From Thiodiazotropha sp050291245 (GTDB lineage: Bacteria > Pseudomonadota > Gammaproteobacteria > Chromatiales > Chromatiaceae), in assembly GCA_050291245.1 (NCBI GenBank), contig JBNKJP010000058.1:1-64000 (forward strand): DNA of 64,000 bases. The letters are read 5' to 3'. A program made the translations under genes and the position numbers. This document shows, piece after piece, positions 54,121 to 63,097 of this stretch; position 1 is the stretch's first letter; every line of letters begins with the position of its first letter. Under the pieces are notes generated by a model. It was given only the letters and a program-made list of their open reading frames with translations. It did no database searches and had not been told where the DNA came from.

Positions 54121-54854
54121 GCGCCCCCAAAGACAATTCCCGGGACGATCCCTATGTCAACATCGACCCATTGCAGGAAACCTACCGCGAGCACATCGCC
54201 GAGGCCGCGGGGCGCACCCAGTCCCTGGAACGTCACAACACCGCGCTGTTGTGCATCGATCTGCAGTTCCTGGATGCCGCCCGGGGTTACGGGGTGTTCG
54301 CCGACGCGGAGTCGTCCGGGCTCCCCCCGGAGTCCCAGGATTACTATTTCGAGCGCCTGGAGACGTTCGTGCTGCCCAACGTGCGGCGTCTCCAGGAGAC
54401 CTTCCGAGCCAACCGCCTGGAAGTGATCCATACCCGCATCCAATCCCTCACCCAGGACGGACGGGATCGGGGCCCCGGACACAAGCGCCTCAATCTGCAT
54501 GCGCCTCCCGGCTCCAAGGAGGCGGAATTCCTGCCCCAGATCGCCCCTCACGGGGATGAGATCATCATCAACAAGACCGCCTCCGGGGTGTTCACCTCCA
54601 CCAATCTGGAATATGTGCTGCGCAACCTGGGCATCACCGGCCTGTTCATCGTCGGGGTCTACTCCAACGAATGTGTCAGCACCGCGGTGCGCGACGCCTG
54701 TGATCTCGGCTTTTACGTCACCCTGATCTCCGACGCCATCGCCACCGTGACCCCCGAACTGCAGCAGGCGACTTACACCACCATGGAGGACCGTTACGCC
54801 CGGCTGATGTCCACCGACGAGGCCCTGGCGGAGATCGAAGGGGTATTTCTATGA
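54117..54854 (+). CDS. Isochorismatase-family cysteine hydrolase
   Basis: 245 residues with the Asp-Lys-Cys triad: Asp48 (LLCIDLQ), Lys153 (INKTASGVF) and Cys186 (YSNECVSTAVRDACDLGF). Family members include N-carbamoylsarcosine amidase, nicotinamidase and ureidoacrylate amidohydrolase, which cut amide or carbamoyl bonds. An unusual N-terminal extension of about 40 residues precedes the first strand. Overlaps both neighbours (ATGA at 54117 and at 54851), so it is tightly coupled to the M20 hydrolase and the transporter. Likely handles an amide or carbamoyl group of the same compound. Confidence 0.9.
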   Translation: MSAPKDNSRDDPYVNIDPLQETYREHIAEAAGRTQSLERHNTALLCIDLQFLDAARGYGVFADAESSGLPPESQDYYFERLETFVLPNVRRLQETFRANRLEVIHTRIQSLTQDGRDRGPGHKRLNLHAPPGSKEAEFLPQIAPHGDEIIINKTASGVFTSTNLEYVLRNLGITGLFIVGVYSNECVSTAVRDACDLGFYVTLISDAIATVTPELQQATYTTMEDRYARLMSTDEALAEIEGVFL

Positions 54855-56281
54855 CCGGCGACAGCGCCATCCTGGATGCGGGAATCGGCTGGCTGATCCT
54901 CGCCCTGTTCAGCATCCTGTGGATCGCCCTGGGCTGGTGGCTCGGACGCCGGGCCACGGGTTTGGAGGGCTTTATGCTCGCCGGGCGCAAGGTCGGCCTG
55001 GCCCTGGGCACCGCCACCGCCATGGCCACCTGGGTCACCAGCAATACCACCATGGCTGCGCCCCAGTTGGCCCTGCAGATGGGCATCTGGGGGATGGTGG
55101 GCTACTCCCTCGGATCCGTCGGCCTGATCCTGTTCGCCCCTTTGGCAAGACGCATCCGCGCGCTCATGCCCAACGGTTTCACCAGCGGTGATTACATCCG
55201 CCTGCGCTACGGACGCACCGCCTGGCGGGTGTTTCTCGGCATCTCCCTGTTCTACGCCTTCGGCTGGCTGGTGAGTCTGGGCATGGCCGGCGGGGTGGTG
55301 ATCAACGCCCTGACCGGCATCGACTATCACCTGGGGATGAGCGTAATCCTCTGGGTCTGTGTCATCTATACCCTGCTGGGTGGCCTGCGGGCGGTCATCG
55401 GCACCGATTTCCTGCAATCTCTGATCATCCTCACCGGGGTCGTCATTCTCGCCTTCCTGGCTCTGAACCGGGTCGGCGCGGAGGCGATGCACAGCCGGGT
55501 GCTCGAGACGCGGCCCGAGTTGCTCAATCTACTGTTCCCCGCCGCGATCATGTTCCTGTTCAACAACCTGCTGTTCGGTATCGGCGAGATCTTCCACTCC
55601 AATGTCTGGTGGAGCCGGGCCTTCGCGTTTCGCGAGGGGGTGGGCTTCAAAGCCTACCTGATCGCCGGGATCTTCTGGGCCCCGGTGCCCATCGTCGCCG
55701 GCTTTCTCGCCCTGACGGTACCGGCCCTGCAGCTCAACGTACCGGCAGCCGATATGGTCGGCCCCTTGGTGGCGGGCAAGCTGTTGGGGGAAGGGGGCGC
55801 CATCCTGGTGTTCATCGTGATCTTCTCCGCCCTGGCCTCGAGTCTCGACTCCCTGCTGGCCGCCACCTCCGACCTGATCCTGACCGATATCTATAAGGGC
55901 CACATCCGCCCCGGGGCCGATGCGACGGAACTGGCCCGCGCCGCCCGCTGGGTAGTACTCGGACTGGGGCTGATGACCTGGCTGCTGTGCTGGCCGAGAC
56001 TCACCACCCTGGCGGAACTGCTCTACTTCACCGGGGCCTTTGTCGCCAGCACCATCTGGCCGGTCGCCGCGGGACTCTACTGGCGCGGTATCAATCCCCG
56101 AGGGGCCACCCTGGCGATGCTGGCGGGCACCGGCATCGGTCTGGCCAGCTACTTTCTGGTGGGTTTCTACGTGGCCGCCCTGGTATCCGCCGCGGTCTCC
56201 ATGACGATCGTGCTGATCACCACCTGGCTCGCCCCGCGCCCCTTCGAATGGACGCAGCTCAACCCGGACACGGCCGGATAG
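54851..56281 (+). CDS. Sodium:solute symporter (SSS family)
   Basis: 476 residues, 12-13 helices. SSS landmarks: GWWLGRRATGLEGFMLAGRKVG near 28-49, a substrate/Na+ helix ATAMATWVTSNTTMAAPQL near 55-73, YTLLGGLRAVIGTDFLQSLI, and SALASSLDSLLAATSDLILTDIYKG near 323-347 (Na+-site Ser residues). Likely imports an amino-acid-like or urea-like solute with sodium. Its gene overlaps the isochorismatase gene and is followed by a tiny membrane-protein gene. Confidence 0.92.
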   Translation: MTGDSAILDAGIGWLILALFSILWIALGWWLGRRATGLEGFMLAGRKVGLALGTATAMATWVTSNTTMAAPQLALQMGIWGMVGYSLGSVGLILFAPLARRIRALMPNGFTSGDYIRLRYGRTAWRVFLGISLFYAFGWLVSLGMAGGVVINALTGIDYHLGMSVILWVCVIYTLLGGLRAVIGTDFLQSLIILTGVVILAFLALNRVGAEAMHSRVLETRPELLNLLFPAAIMFLFNNLLFGIGEIFHSNVWWSRAFAFREGVGFKAYLIAGIFWAPVPIVAGFLALTVPALQLNVPAADMVGPLVAGKLLGEGGAILVFIVIFSALASSLDSLLAATSDLILTDIYKGHIRPGADATELARAARWVVLGLGLMTWLLCWPRLTTLAELLYFTGAFVASTIWPVAAGLYWRGINPRGATLAMLAGTGIGLASYFLVGFYVAALVSAAVSMTIVLITTWLAPRPFEWTQLNPDTAG

Positions 56282-56294
56282 GGAGACATACAAT

Positions 56295-56417
56295 ATGATC
56301 ATCTCCGTCACCGCCCTCAAGATTCTCATCGTCACGGCCACCCTGATGGTAGCCGCCGCACCCCTGATCCTGCTGTTTCTCTGGGTGCTCGACAAAAAAG
56401 GAGGCAAGATCTGGTGA
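56295..56417 (+). CDS. 40-residue single-span membrane protein beside the symporter
   Basis: Reads MIISVTALKILIVTATL and on to a basic end DKKGGKIW: one hydrophobic helix (about 5-32) then a basic tail. GGGAG lies about 10 bases upstream; the stop overlaps the GTG start of the carbamoyltransferase (GTGA). Coding is supported by its position, spacing and clean frame, and by the habit of many SSS symporters to have a small partner. Function not known. Confidence 0.7.
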   Translation: MIISVTALKILIVTATLMVAAAPLILLFLWVLDKKGGKIW

Positions 56418-57472
56418 ACCACCTCGACGCACAACTCAGCAAACCCCTGGAAGAGACCCCCCTTAATATTCAGGGATTCGAGCGTCCCCGAGCCCTCATG
56501 GAGGCCATCCCGGAAGATCTGGTGCCTCTGCTGGACCTGGCCCACCGCCCGGTGATCTCGGCCCGTCAGTTCAACCGCGCACAGCTGGTCCAGCTAAGCC
56601 GGCTCGCGGCGAAATACGAAACCGAGCCGCAACGCATCACCCGCCCCCTCACCGGCAAGATCCTCATCTCCGCCTTCTACGAACCGAGCACCCGTACCCG
56701 GCTCTCCTTCGAAAGCGCCTGGCACCGTCTCGGTGGCGATATCATGTCGATTACCGACCCGGCCACCACCGGGATCGCCAAGGGGGAGTCCCTGTTCGAT
56801 GTGGGGGAGATGCTCAACCACTATGGTGACCTGGTGGTACTGCGGGACAACGATGACCGGGCGGTCTACGAGATGCTCGAGGCGCTGCGCATTCCAATCA
56901 TCAATGCGGGTAACGGAATCGACGAACACCCCACCCAGGCGATGGCCGACATCTACACCATCCTCAAGGCCTTTCCCCAGCTGATGACCCCCGAGCCGCT
57001 CAAGGACTCGGAAAAGATCCGCATCGGTATCATTGGGGTTCCCAAAGCGATGCGCACCATCCGCAGCCTGCTGCTGTTTCTCGCCTGCTTTTCCCAGGGC
57101 ATCGAGGAGGTGGTCATCATCAGCGAGGAACCGGAACCCTTTGACGAGGGGCAGTTCAAGGAGCTCGACGAGGCCGGCCTGAAACTGCGTTCAACCTCGG
57201 ACATGCAGGCGATCCTGCCCGAACTGGACATCGTCTACCTCAACGCGATCGCCTGGGTCGACGGCACCTACGAGGCCTACGGCAAGGCCTATCGGCTCGA
57301 CGCCAACTCTCCCTTGAAACCCGGAGCGGTGGTGATGCACCCCCTGGCCCGGGGCAGCGAACTCGATCGCAGCCTCGACAACACCCCATTCAACTGGTAC
57401 TTCGCCCAGGCTCGGGGCGCGGTTTTCGTTCGCATGGCGCTGCTGTCTGCGATTCTCAAAAGTTATAGCTGA
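56414..57472 (+). CDS. Aspartate/ornithine carbamoyltransferase-family protein with altered acceptor site
   Basis: 352 residues from the GTG at 56414 (GGAGG about 9 bases upstream). Carbamoyl-phosphate site intact: FYEPSTRTRLSFE at 88-100, AKGES at 122-126, HPTQ at 172-175, and HPLARGSELD at 309-318 (ATCase HPLPR variant). MRTIRS at 213-218 matches ATCase Arg167. The ATCase 'TRVQKER' loop that grips the aspartate side chain is replaced by NAIAWVDGTYEAYG at 277-290, without Arg or Gln. N-terminal extension of about 40 residues. Acceptor is therefore probably not aspartate. No pyrC or pyrI is adjacent. Confidence 0.85.
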   Translation: MNHLDAQLSKPLEETPLNIQGFERPRALMEAIPEDLVPLLDLAHRPVISARQFNRAQLVQLSRLAAKYETEPQRITRPLTGKILISAFYEPSTRTRLSFESAWHRLGGDIMSITDPATTGIAKGESLFDVGEMLNHYGDLVVLRDNDDRAVYEMLEALRIPIINAGNGIDEHPTQAMADIYTILKAFPQLMTPEPLKDSEKIRIGIIGVPKAMRTIRSLLLFLACFSQGIEEVVIISEEPEPFDEGQFKELDEAGLKLRSTSDMQAILPELDIVYLNAIAWVDGTYEAYGKAYRLDANSPLKPGAVVMHPLARGSELDRSLDNTPFNWYFAQARGAVFVRMALLSAILKSYS

Positions 57473-57480
57473 AACAAATT

Positions 57481-59499
57481 ATGTGTGGCATTGCTGGATT
57501 CCTCTACGCCGACCGGGATCGCCCGGTCGATCCCGAAACCCTGGTGGCCATGGCCGCCATCCAACACCATCGGGGACCGGACGGCTTCGGCATCCGGCGC
57601 ATGCCCGGCATCGGCTTCAGCCATGCCCGGCTCTCCATCGTCGATCTGGACGAAAACCGGGGACGCCAGCCCTTCGAGAGCCGCGATGGCCGCCTGATGC
57701 TGACCAAAAACGGTGAGTTGTACGACTATCAGCGAATCCGCGCCGACCTCACCGCCCGGGGTGCGCGCTTCCAGACCAAGAGCGACTCGGAACTGATTCT
57801 GCATCTCTATCCCCGGGTCGGCCTGGACGCCATGCTGCCGCATCTGCGGGGCGAATTCGCCTTCGCGCTTTACGACCGGGAGGAGGAGCGACTGATCCTG
57901 GTGCGCGACCGTTTCGGCATCAAGCCCCTCTACTGGACCGATACCGGAGAAGCCCTGGTGTTCGGTTCCGAACTCAAAGTGCTGTTCGCCCACCCCGAGG
58001 TGCCGCGCCGGTTTGATCCCCAGGGGGTCTATCACCAACTGATGCAGACCATCGTCCCCGGCACCACCACCTTCGCCGGTATCCATCAGGTGCCCCCGGG
58101 GCATCTGCTCGACATCCGCCGCAAGGATGGCAGGCTGCAGATCACCCAGCGCAAATACTGGGACATGGATTTTCCCCAGGCGTCCGATCGCCCGGCGGAC
58201 TATGACGAAGCCGAATGGATCGAGGTGGTTCGCGCCCAGTTACTCGAAGCGGTGCAACTGCGTCTGGAGGCGGATGTCCCGGTAGGCTGCTACCTCTCGG
58301 GGGGCATCGACTCCTGCTCGATCCTGGGACTGGCCGCCGCGGCGCGGCAGAGCCCGGTCAAGGCCTTCACCATCGGCTTCGACAACAAGGACTACGACGA
58401 ATCCCCCATCGCCGCCGAGATGGCCGCCAGCACCGGCGCGGATCAGGACGTGATGATGCTCGACGCCTCTCACCTCTACGACAACTTCGTGGAGACCCTG
58501 TGGCACACCGAGCGCACCATCTACAACACCCTGGGAGTGGCCAAGCTGCTGATGAGCCGGCATGTACGCAGCGTGAACTACAAGGTGGTATTGACCGGCG
58601 AGGGTTCCGACGAACTGTTCGGCGGCTATCCCGCGTTTCGCCGGGATATGTTCCTGCACGGACTCGATCACCTGAGCGGGGAAGAACGCCGGGAGTGGGA
58701 ACAACTGCTCGCGGAACAGAACAAGCTGTTCAAGGGCGCGATGCTGGCCGAGGACGAAGTGCGCAATCCGGCCCTGGAGTCCCGGGTCGGATTCACCCCC
58801 AGCTGCCTGCAACCCTGGCTGGCCAGCGCCGAATGGGTGCCCGGGCTGTTGGGGGGTGATCTGGGCACCCAGCTGGGTGACTACGATCCCGGCGCGGCCA
58901 TCGCGGAACGGCTCGACGCCGACATGTTGCGGGGACGCCACCCCCTGGACAAGGCCCAGTACGTCTGGATCAAGACCATGCTCGAGGGACAGATCCTCAC
59001 CTGGGGCGGCGACCGGGTCGATATGGCCAACTCCATGGAGGCGCGTCCCCCCTTCCTCGACCACCATCTGGCGGAACTCGCCACCCGGCTGCCCCCCTCG
59101 CTGCGCATCAAAGGGCGCACGGAAAAGTATGTGTTACGTGAAGCGATGAAGGGCCTGCTGCCCGAGGTCCTCTACAAGCGGGAGAAGTTCGCCTTCATGG
59201 CCCCGCCCGCGCATACCGATCCCCACAAGTGGGCGGCCATGCGCGCCCTGGCCGACGAGTATCTCAGCCCTGAGCGCATCCGGGAGGCGGGAGTCCTGTC
59301 CGAGGACGGCGTGAAGGCCCTGTTCGCCCAGCATGAAGACAAGGCCCTCACCGCCGCCACCCAGAACCGCCTGGACGCGCTGATCAACCACCTGCTCGGA
59401 GTACAGATTTTGCACCGTCACTTCATCGCCAGTGACGTACCGGCCCAGGCCCGGGCCAAGGCCGAGGCGCTGAACTGGCGGGCCGATCAAGTCGCCTGA
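57481..59499 (+). CDS. Asparagine synthase (glutamine-hydrolysing)-like amidotransferase
   Basis: 672 residues. Cys2 glutaminase: MCGIAGFLYA, HHRGPDGFGI, ARLSIVDL and KNGELYDY. Then the synthetase domain with PP-loop YLSGGIDSCSI near 269-279, TIGFDNKDYDESPIA, GEGSDELFGGYPAFRR and MEARPPFLDHHLAELA. It adenylates a carboxylate and amidates it with ammonia from glutamine. Similar enzymes (AsnO) amidate the alpha-carboxyl in N-acetylglutaminylglutamine amide. Starts 8 bases after the carbamoyltransferase stop with no good ribosome site, so it is coupled. Longer C-terminal region than AsnB. Confidence 0.93.
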   Translation: MCGIAGFLYADRDRPVDPETLVAMAAIQHHRGPDGFGIRRMPGIGFSHARLSIVDLDENRGRQPFESRDGRLMLTKNGELYDYQRIRADLTARGARFQTKSDSELILHLYPRVGLDAMLPHLRGEFAFALYDREEERLILVRDRFGIKPLYWTDTGEALVFGSELKVLFAHPEVPRRFDPQGVYHQLMQTIVPGTTTFAGIHQVPPGHLLDIRRKDGRLQITQRKYWDMDFPQASDRPADYDEAEWIEVVRAQLLEAVQLRLEADVPVGCYLSGGIDSCSILGLAAAARQSPVKAFTIGFDNKDYDESPIAAEMAASTGADQDVMMLDASHLYDNFVETLWHTERTIYNTLGVAKLLMSRHVRSVNYKVVLTGEGSDELFGGYPAFRRDMFLHGLDHLSGEERREWEQLLAEQNKLFKGAMLAEDEVRNPALESRVGFTPSCLQPWLASAEWVPGLLGGDLGTQLGDYDPGAAIAERLDADMLRGRHPLDKAQYVWIKTMLEGQILTWGGDRVDMANSMEARPPFLDHHLAELATRLPPSLRIKGRTEKYVLREAMKGLLPEVLYKREKFAFMAPPAHTDPHKWAAMRALADEYLSPERIREAGVLSEDGVKALFAQHEDKALTAATQNRLDALINHLLGVQILHRHFIASDVPAQARAKAEALNWRADQVA

Positions 59500-59570
59500 C
59501 AGTCCCGTCACGACCAGAGACCAGCCACGGGTCACGCGGTATCAAGTGCGAGGTTGGTGATATCTTGGTA

Positions 59571-59662
59571 TGCATTCCCACGCAGAGCGTGGGAACGAGG
59601 AGTTCTGGCGATATGGGCGTAAGCGACCAAGCGCTCGTTCCTACGCTCCGCGTGGGAACGCA
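59571..59662. repeat. REP pair, family 1, upstream of the RAYT gene
   Basis: GCATTCCCACGCAGAGCGTG at 59572-59591 and opposed CTCGTTCCTACGCTCCGCGT at 59634-59653; 33 bases between them. Confidence 0.9.
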
Positions 59663-59736
59663 TACCCCTATCGAATCATCAGAGGTATCATGAACACGCA
59701 CCCAACACACTGAACAATTCATGCATGGAAGGCATC

Positions 59737-60267
59737 ATGGGAAGGACCCGCTACAAGATCACTCATCCCGATCACCCGCATTTCATAACCTGCACAGTTC
59801 TCCACTGGATCCCCGTTTTCACACGCCCGTCAACAGTAGACATCGTGTTGGAATCACAGAGATATTTGAAAAATGAAGGGTTACGCCTGTACGCCTACGT
59901 CATCCTGGAAAACCATCTCCACATGGTTGTACAGAGTCAAAATCTGTCCAAAGACATCGCACGCTTCAAGTCTTTCACAGCCCGGCAATTGATCTCTTAT
60001 CTTGCTGAAAACCAGATTAAACAGATCCTGGAGCAACTGGCGTTTTACAAAAAAGCACACAAAGACGATCGCGCCTATCAATTCTGGCAGGAGGGATACC
60101 ACCCGGAGTTGATTCAAGGCGAAGAGATGCTGCGTCAAAAGATCGAATATGTTCACCAAAACCCGGTCAAACGTGGCTATGTCGATCTACCCGAGCACTG
60201 GCGATATTCCAGTGCCCGTAATTATGCGGGCATGGCGGGTTTGCTGGATATCGACCATGACTGGTGA
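59737..60267 (+). CDS. REP-associated tyrosine transposase (RAYT)
   Basis: 176 residues from the ATG at 59737 (GGAAGG upstream; 59725 is an alternative). Single-strand Y1 transposase of the IS200/IS605 superfamily: HUH motif ENHLHMVVQ with His60/His62, and catalytic Tyr138 in EYVHQNPVKRGY. RAYTs act on REP hairpins and are domesticated rather than freely mobile. It is flanked on both sides by opposed family-1 REP pairs, and the same REPs are scattered in the window. Confidence 0.95.
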   Translation: MGRTRYKITHPDHPHFITCTVLHWIPVFTRPSTVDIVLESQRYLKNEGLRLYAYVILENHLHMVVQSQNLSKDIARFKSFTARQLISYLAENQIKQILEQLAFYKKAHKDDRAYQFWQEGYHPELIQGEEMLRQKIEYVHQNPVKRGYVDLPEHWRYSSARNYAGMAGLLDIDHDW

Positions 60268-60277
60268 GGTTGTCGTA

Positions 60278-60370
60278 TGCATTCCCACGCAGAGCGTGTG
60301 AACGAGAGTGTGGTCGCTCACTCTCATACTCCCAGAACCCCTCGTTCCCACGCTCTGCGTGGGAATGCAG
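60278..60370. repeat. REP pair, family 1, downstream of the RAYT gene
   Basis: GCATTCCCACGCAGAGCGTG at 60279-60298 and opposed CTCGTTCCCACGCTCTGCGT at 60341-60360; 34 bases apart, same layout as the upstream pair. Confidence 0.9.
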
Positions 60371-60437
60371 ACAGGACTTCACGAAAACGACGGTCCTGAG
60401 CGATTCGCCCAGGACGCGTTGCTCGTTCTCTCACTTT

Positions 60438-62054
60438 TTATTGTGGATTCGTCTCAGCTTCCATACCAGCCCCCGGCTCCTCCATATCTGCAGGATCAAC
60501 CTCCATGGACACCGCATCATCCTCCATCAGCGAAGGATCGGTTTGCATATCACCCGACGCATCCTCCATCGAATCCGGCTGCGCCATGGGCATAAAAGGC
60601 TGTCCGTTCACCAACAATTGTCCCGCCTCGAAACTAACCTGGGTTTTGAGCAGACTACCTTCACGGGTGACATAGCCCATATCGGTAAACATCGCGACCT
60701 GCTGTTGAAACTGCTCAGCCATCATCTGAGCATTGGCCGTCACTTGCGCAGCCGCATCCTCATCGGTATTACCTAACAGTTCACTTTGTGGCGGGTTACG
60801 CAGCAGATCGAGCACCATATTCTCATCAAGGGTGAACTCACCACGGGCGACCAGACTCGATAGCACCAGGAAGGGGTTCTCCATGGCCGCATCGATATTC
60901 AGCGCATCCATTCGAACCTGACCGGTCAACAGGGCCTCTCCACTCCCGGTGGCAAAGCTGACACGGTCGAGGTGAATTTCCGGATTATGGTCCAACAGGC
61001 GTTGTCCGTGCGCCTTGATGACCGGCATCAGCGTTTCATCAAAGGTGGATTGATCGTCCGCAAACTTGCTCAGTTCCGCATCAAGTCCCACCAGCGCCTG
61101 GCTGAACTCTGCGAACGTCCGTCCATGCAGGTGCTTGAAAGAGATATCGAAATGAATAGGTCCGACCCCATTCTGGCCGAACTGCAGTTTCTCCATTCCC
61201 AACCGTTCCAACACATTGAGAAAATCGCCTTCCTTCGCGAGATCCACATCATAGGCAATCTGCTTTATCACCACGGGGGTTTGTGGATGCTCGGGAGTGG
61301 CGACCGAGACCTCATCAATCGTAATATGCTGGTTACCGGCATATAGCGAGTCGAAATCCTGGTAGAGCTTCTCCTGCACGCTACTCAACTGAATACCGGA
61401 GACATGAATCTTACCGCCTTCATCATCGGTAAAGTTTACATGGGGTGCCATCGCATTGAGTGTCAGTTGTTCCATATCCGCGGAAATATCCATTTCTCCC
61501 GATACGCCCTGCCAATCGAGAGTAACCGCCATATCTGTTTCGGAACCGGAAAAATCCGGCATAGTGAGCGCCAACTCCGGACTGCTGAATGAAGCATGGC
61601 TACTACCATCAAAGTGGATCAGCATCTGCTGGGTAAACAACGTTTTACCCGCCAATTGCTCGAAAAACTCCGCCGCCGCATCATCGGTGAGCTTTACTTC
61701 CGTGGTGGTCGCGGCTGCGGCAACAGCCGATAGATCGGGAATGGGACCGTGCGTGATATCACTATGAACCATCAAGGTCAAAGATTTCGACTCGGTGGAC
61801 TGGTCGTCAGTGGCGGCCAGGACCTTTGAGAGTGAGGGCTCCATAACAATTTCCAGAGTCACGGTTTCCGTCGACTTAAACACCCCACGCTGATAGTCCC
61901 GTTGCAGAATCTTTACATAGGGTGTCTTCTCCAGCAATTTGTCATACTGGGCACTGAGTGTGGCCTCGGTCTGTTTGCCAAAATACCAGGAAGCCCCTGT
62001 ATATCCGGCCCCAAGACAGGCGGCGACGAGTACCGCGGATAATGCTTTGTTCAT
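60438..62054 (-). CDS. DUF945 (YdgA-like) periplasmic protein
   Basis: 538 residues with a signal anchor (about 5-25, ALSAVLVAACLGAGYTGASWYFG). DUF945 body: DYQRGVFKSTETVTLEI, DITHGPIPDLSAVA, QISDVTREGSLLKTQVSF-type end (YVTREGSLLKTQVSFEAGQLLVNGQPF). The tail is rich in Met, Asp and Glu. Function unknown; YdgA was linked to the E. coli envelope. GGAG lies 6 bases before the ATG. Confidence 0.85.
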   Translation of the reverse strand: MNKALSAVLVAACLGAGYTGASWYFGKQTEATLSAQYDKLLEKTPYVKILQRDYQRGVFKSTETVTLEIVMEPSLSKVLAATDDQSTESKSLTLMVHSDITHGPIPDLSAVAAAATTTEVKLTDDAAAEFFEQLAGKTLFTQQMLIHFDGSSHASFSSPELALTMPDFSGSETDMAVTLDWQGVSGEMDISADMEQLTLNAMAPHVNFTDDEGGKIHVSGIQLSSVQEKLYQDFDSLYAGNQHITIDEVSVATPEHPQTPVVIKQIAYDVDLAKEGDFLNVLERLGMEKLQFGQNGVGPIHFDISFKHLHGRTFAEFSQALVGLDAELSKFADDQSTFDETLMPVIKAHGQRLLDHNPEIHLDRVSFATGSGEALLTGQVRMDALNIDAAMENPFLVLSSLVARGEFTLDENMVLDLLRNPPQSELLGNTDEDAAAQVTANAQMMAEQFQQQVAMFTDMGYVTREGSLLKTQVSFEAGQLLVNGQPFMPMAQPDSMEDASGDMQTDPSLMEDDAVSMEVDPADMEEPGAGMEAETNPQ

Positions 62055-62371
62055 AGTGACTCCATGAGAAATGTGTTACCGAAATGCACATATTGGTGAA
62101 CACTGGCCATGGAAGGAGGACCGGAATGAGGAAAACTCACGCATCCATGCCAACAGAAACATCCGATTATGCAGCGCGTGATTATCCGAAAAGACAGCGG
62201 ATTTGTCAGCATTTTGATCTCTGTTCAGGCATTTGCTTCATCGACGGATGCCAACCAGACACACGGTTGTGAGGAATTGAATCACAATCCCATTCAAACA
62301 GAACCGTTTTCCGGTTTTCAGACAGATATGGGAGAATGCACAAAGTAACCTCCCGTCCCAGGAGACTGACC
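62055..62371. other. Intergenic region between divergent DUF945 and SIMPL genes
   Basis: Presumed promoters of both genes. Nothing else recognised. No REP unit. Confidence 0.4.
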
Positions 62372-63097
62372 ATGGACAGAAACCAGCAAACCGGACTCTT
62401 CTTTTTAGGGCTGTTTATCGCCGTTGGCCTGGCCACCGCGGGCTACTACGTCGGCCAAACCCTGTACAATGCAAAGGTCGCGCTCAATACCGCGGAAGTC
62501 AAAGGACTCGCCGAGCGGAGGGTCAAAGCCGACCGGGTCAACTGGACGGTCTCCCATTGGGTCAGCGGCAAGAGCCGGGATGAGATTCCCACGCTCTACC
62601 AGCAGGCGGAAAAAAACCAGCAGGCGATTATCGATCTGCTGAAAGAAAACGGCTTCTCCGACCAGGAGATCCAAATCGGTGTCTTCAACTACCAAAATCA
62701 AGAGTACCGGGACGAAAACCAGAAACTGGTCGACCAGACACATACCCTGGCCGGTGCGATCAGCATCGAGTCGGGCAAAGTGGACCAGATCACCCAGGTG
62801 CGCAGCAAGGTCAACAAGCTCATCGCCCAGGGCATCGATATCGACAACGGCACACCGGCTTTCCGCTTCACCAAACTCAACGACATCAAGCCGGAAATGC
62901 TCAGCGAGGCCACCAAGAACGCTCGCATCGCCGCCAACGAATTCGCCAAGAACGCAGGCGTCACCGTAGGCGGAATCCGCAGCGCCACCCAGGGCAGCTT
63001 CTTCATCCGTGACGCCGGAGAGGAGTACGGCGACACCACCAAGATCGACAAGGATGTGCGGGTGGTCACCACCATCACCTTCTATCTCACGGATTGA
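62372..63097 (+). CDS. SIMPL-domain (DUF541) protein, second copy
   Basis: 241 residues from the ATG at 62372 (GGAG 8 bases upstream). N-terminal membrane anchor (about 8-30), then DUF541: VKGLAERRVKADRVNWTVSH near 47-66, ENGFSDQEIQIGVFNYQNQEY, GIDIDNGTPAFRFTKLNDIK, ATKNARIAANEFAKNAG and a C-terminal KDVRVVTTITFYL. Unlike the copy at 46990 it keeps an uncleaved anchor. Function unclear (envelope or oxidative stress). Confidence 0.9.
   Translation: MDRNQQTGLFFLGLFIAVGLATAGYYVGQTLYNAKVALNTAEVKGLAERRVKADRVNWTVSHWVSGKSRDEIPTLYQQAEKNQQAIIDLLKENGFSDQEIQIGVFNYQNQEYRDENQKLVDQTHTLAGAISIESGKVDQITQVRSKVNKLIAQGIDIDNGTPAFRFTKLNDIKPEMLSEATKNARIAANEFAKNAGVTVGGIRSATQGSFFIRDAGEEYGDTTKIDKDVRVVTTITFYLTD

Noticed and set aside
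52240..59499. Pyrimidine (pyrB) operon or ectoine cluster
   Set aside because: No pyrC, pyrI or ectABC present, and the acceptor loop of the carbamoyltransferase is not ATCase-like.
57481..59499. N-acetylglutaminylglutamine amide (NAGGN) cluster
   Set aside because: The amidotransferase fits, but no Ngg-type GNAT/ATP-grasp gene or companion peptidase is near, and a carbamoyltransferase takes its place.
59571..60370. CRISPR array
   Set aside because: Short palindromes occur in opposed pairs, not as regular direct repeats, and flank a RAYT gene; no cas genes.
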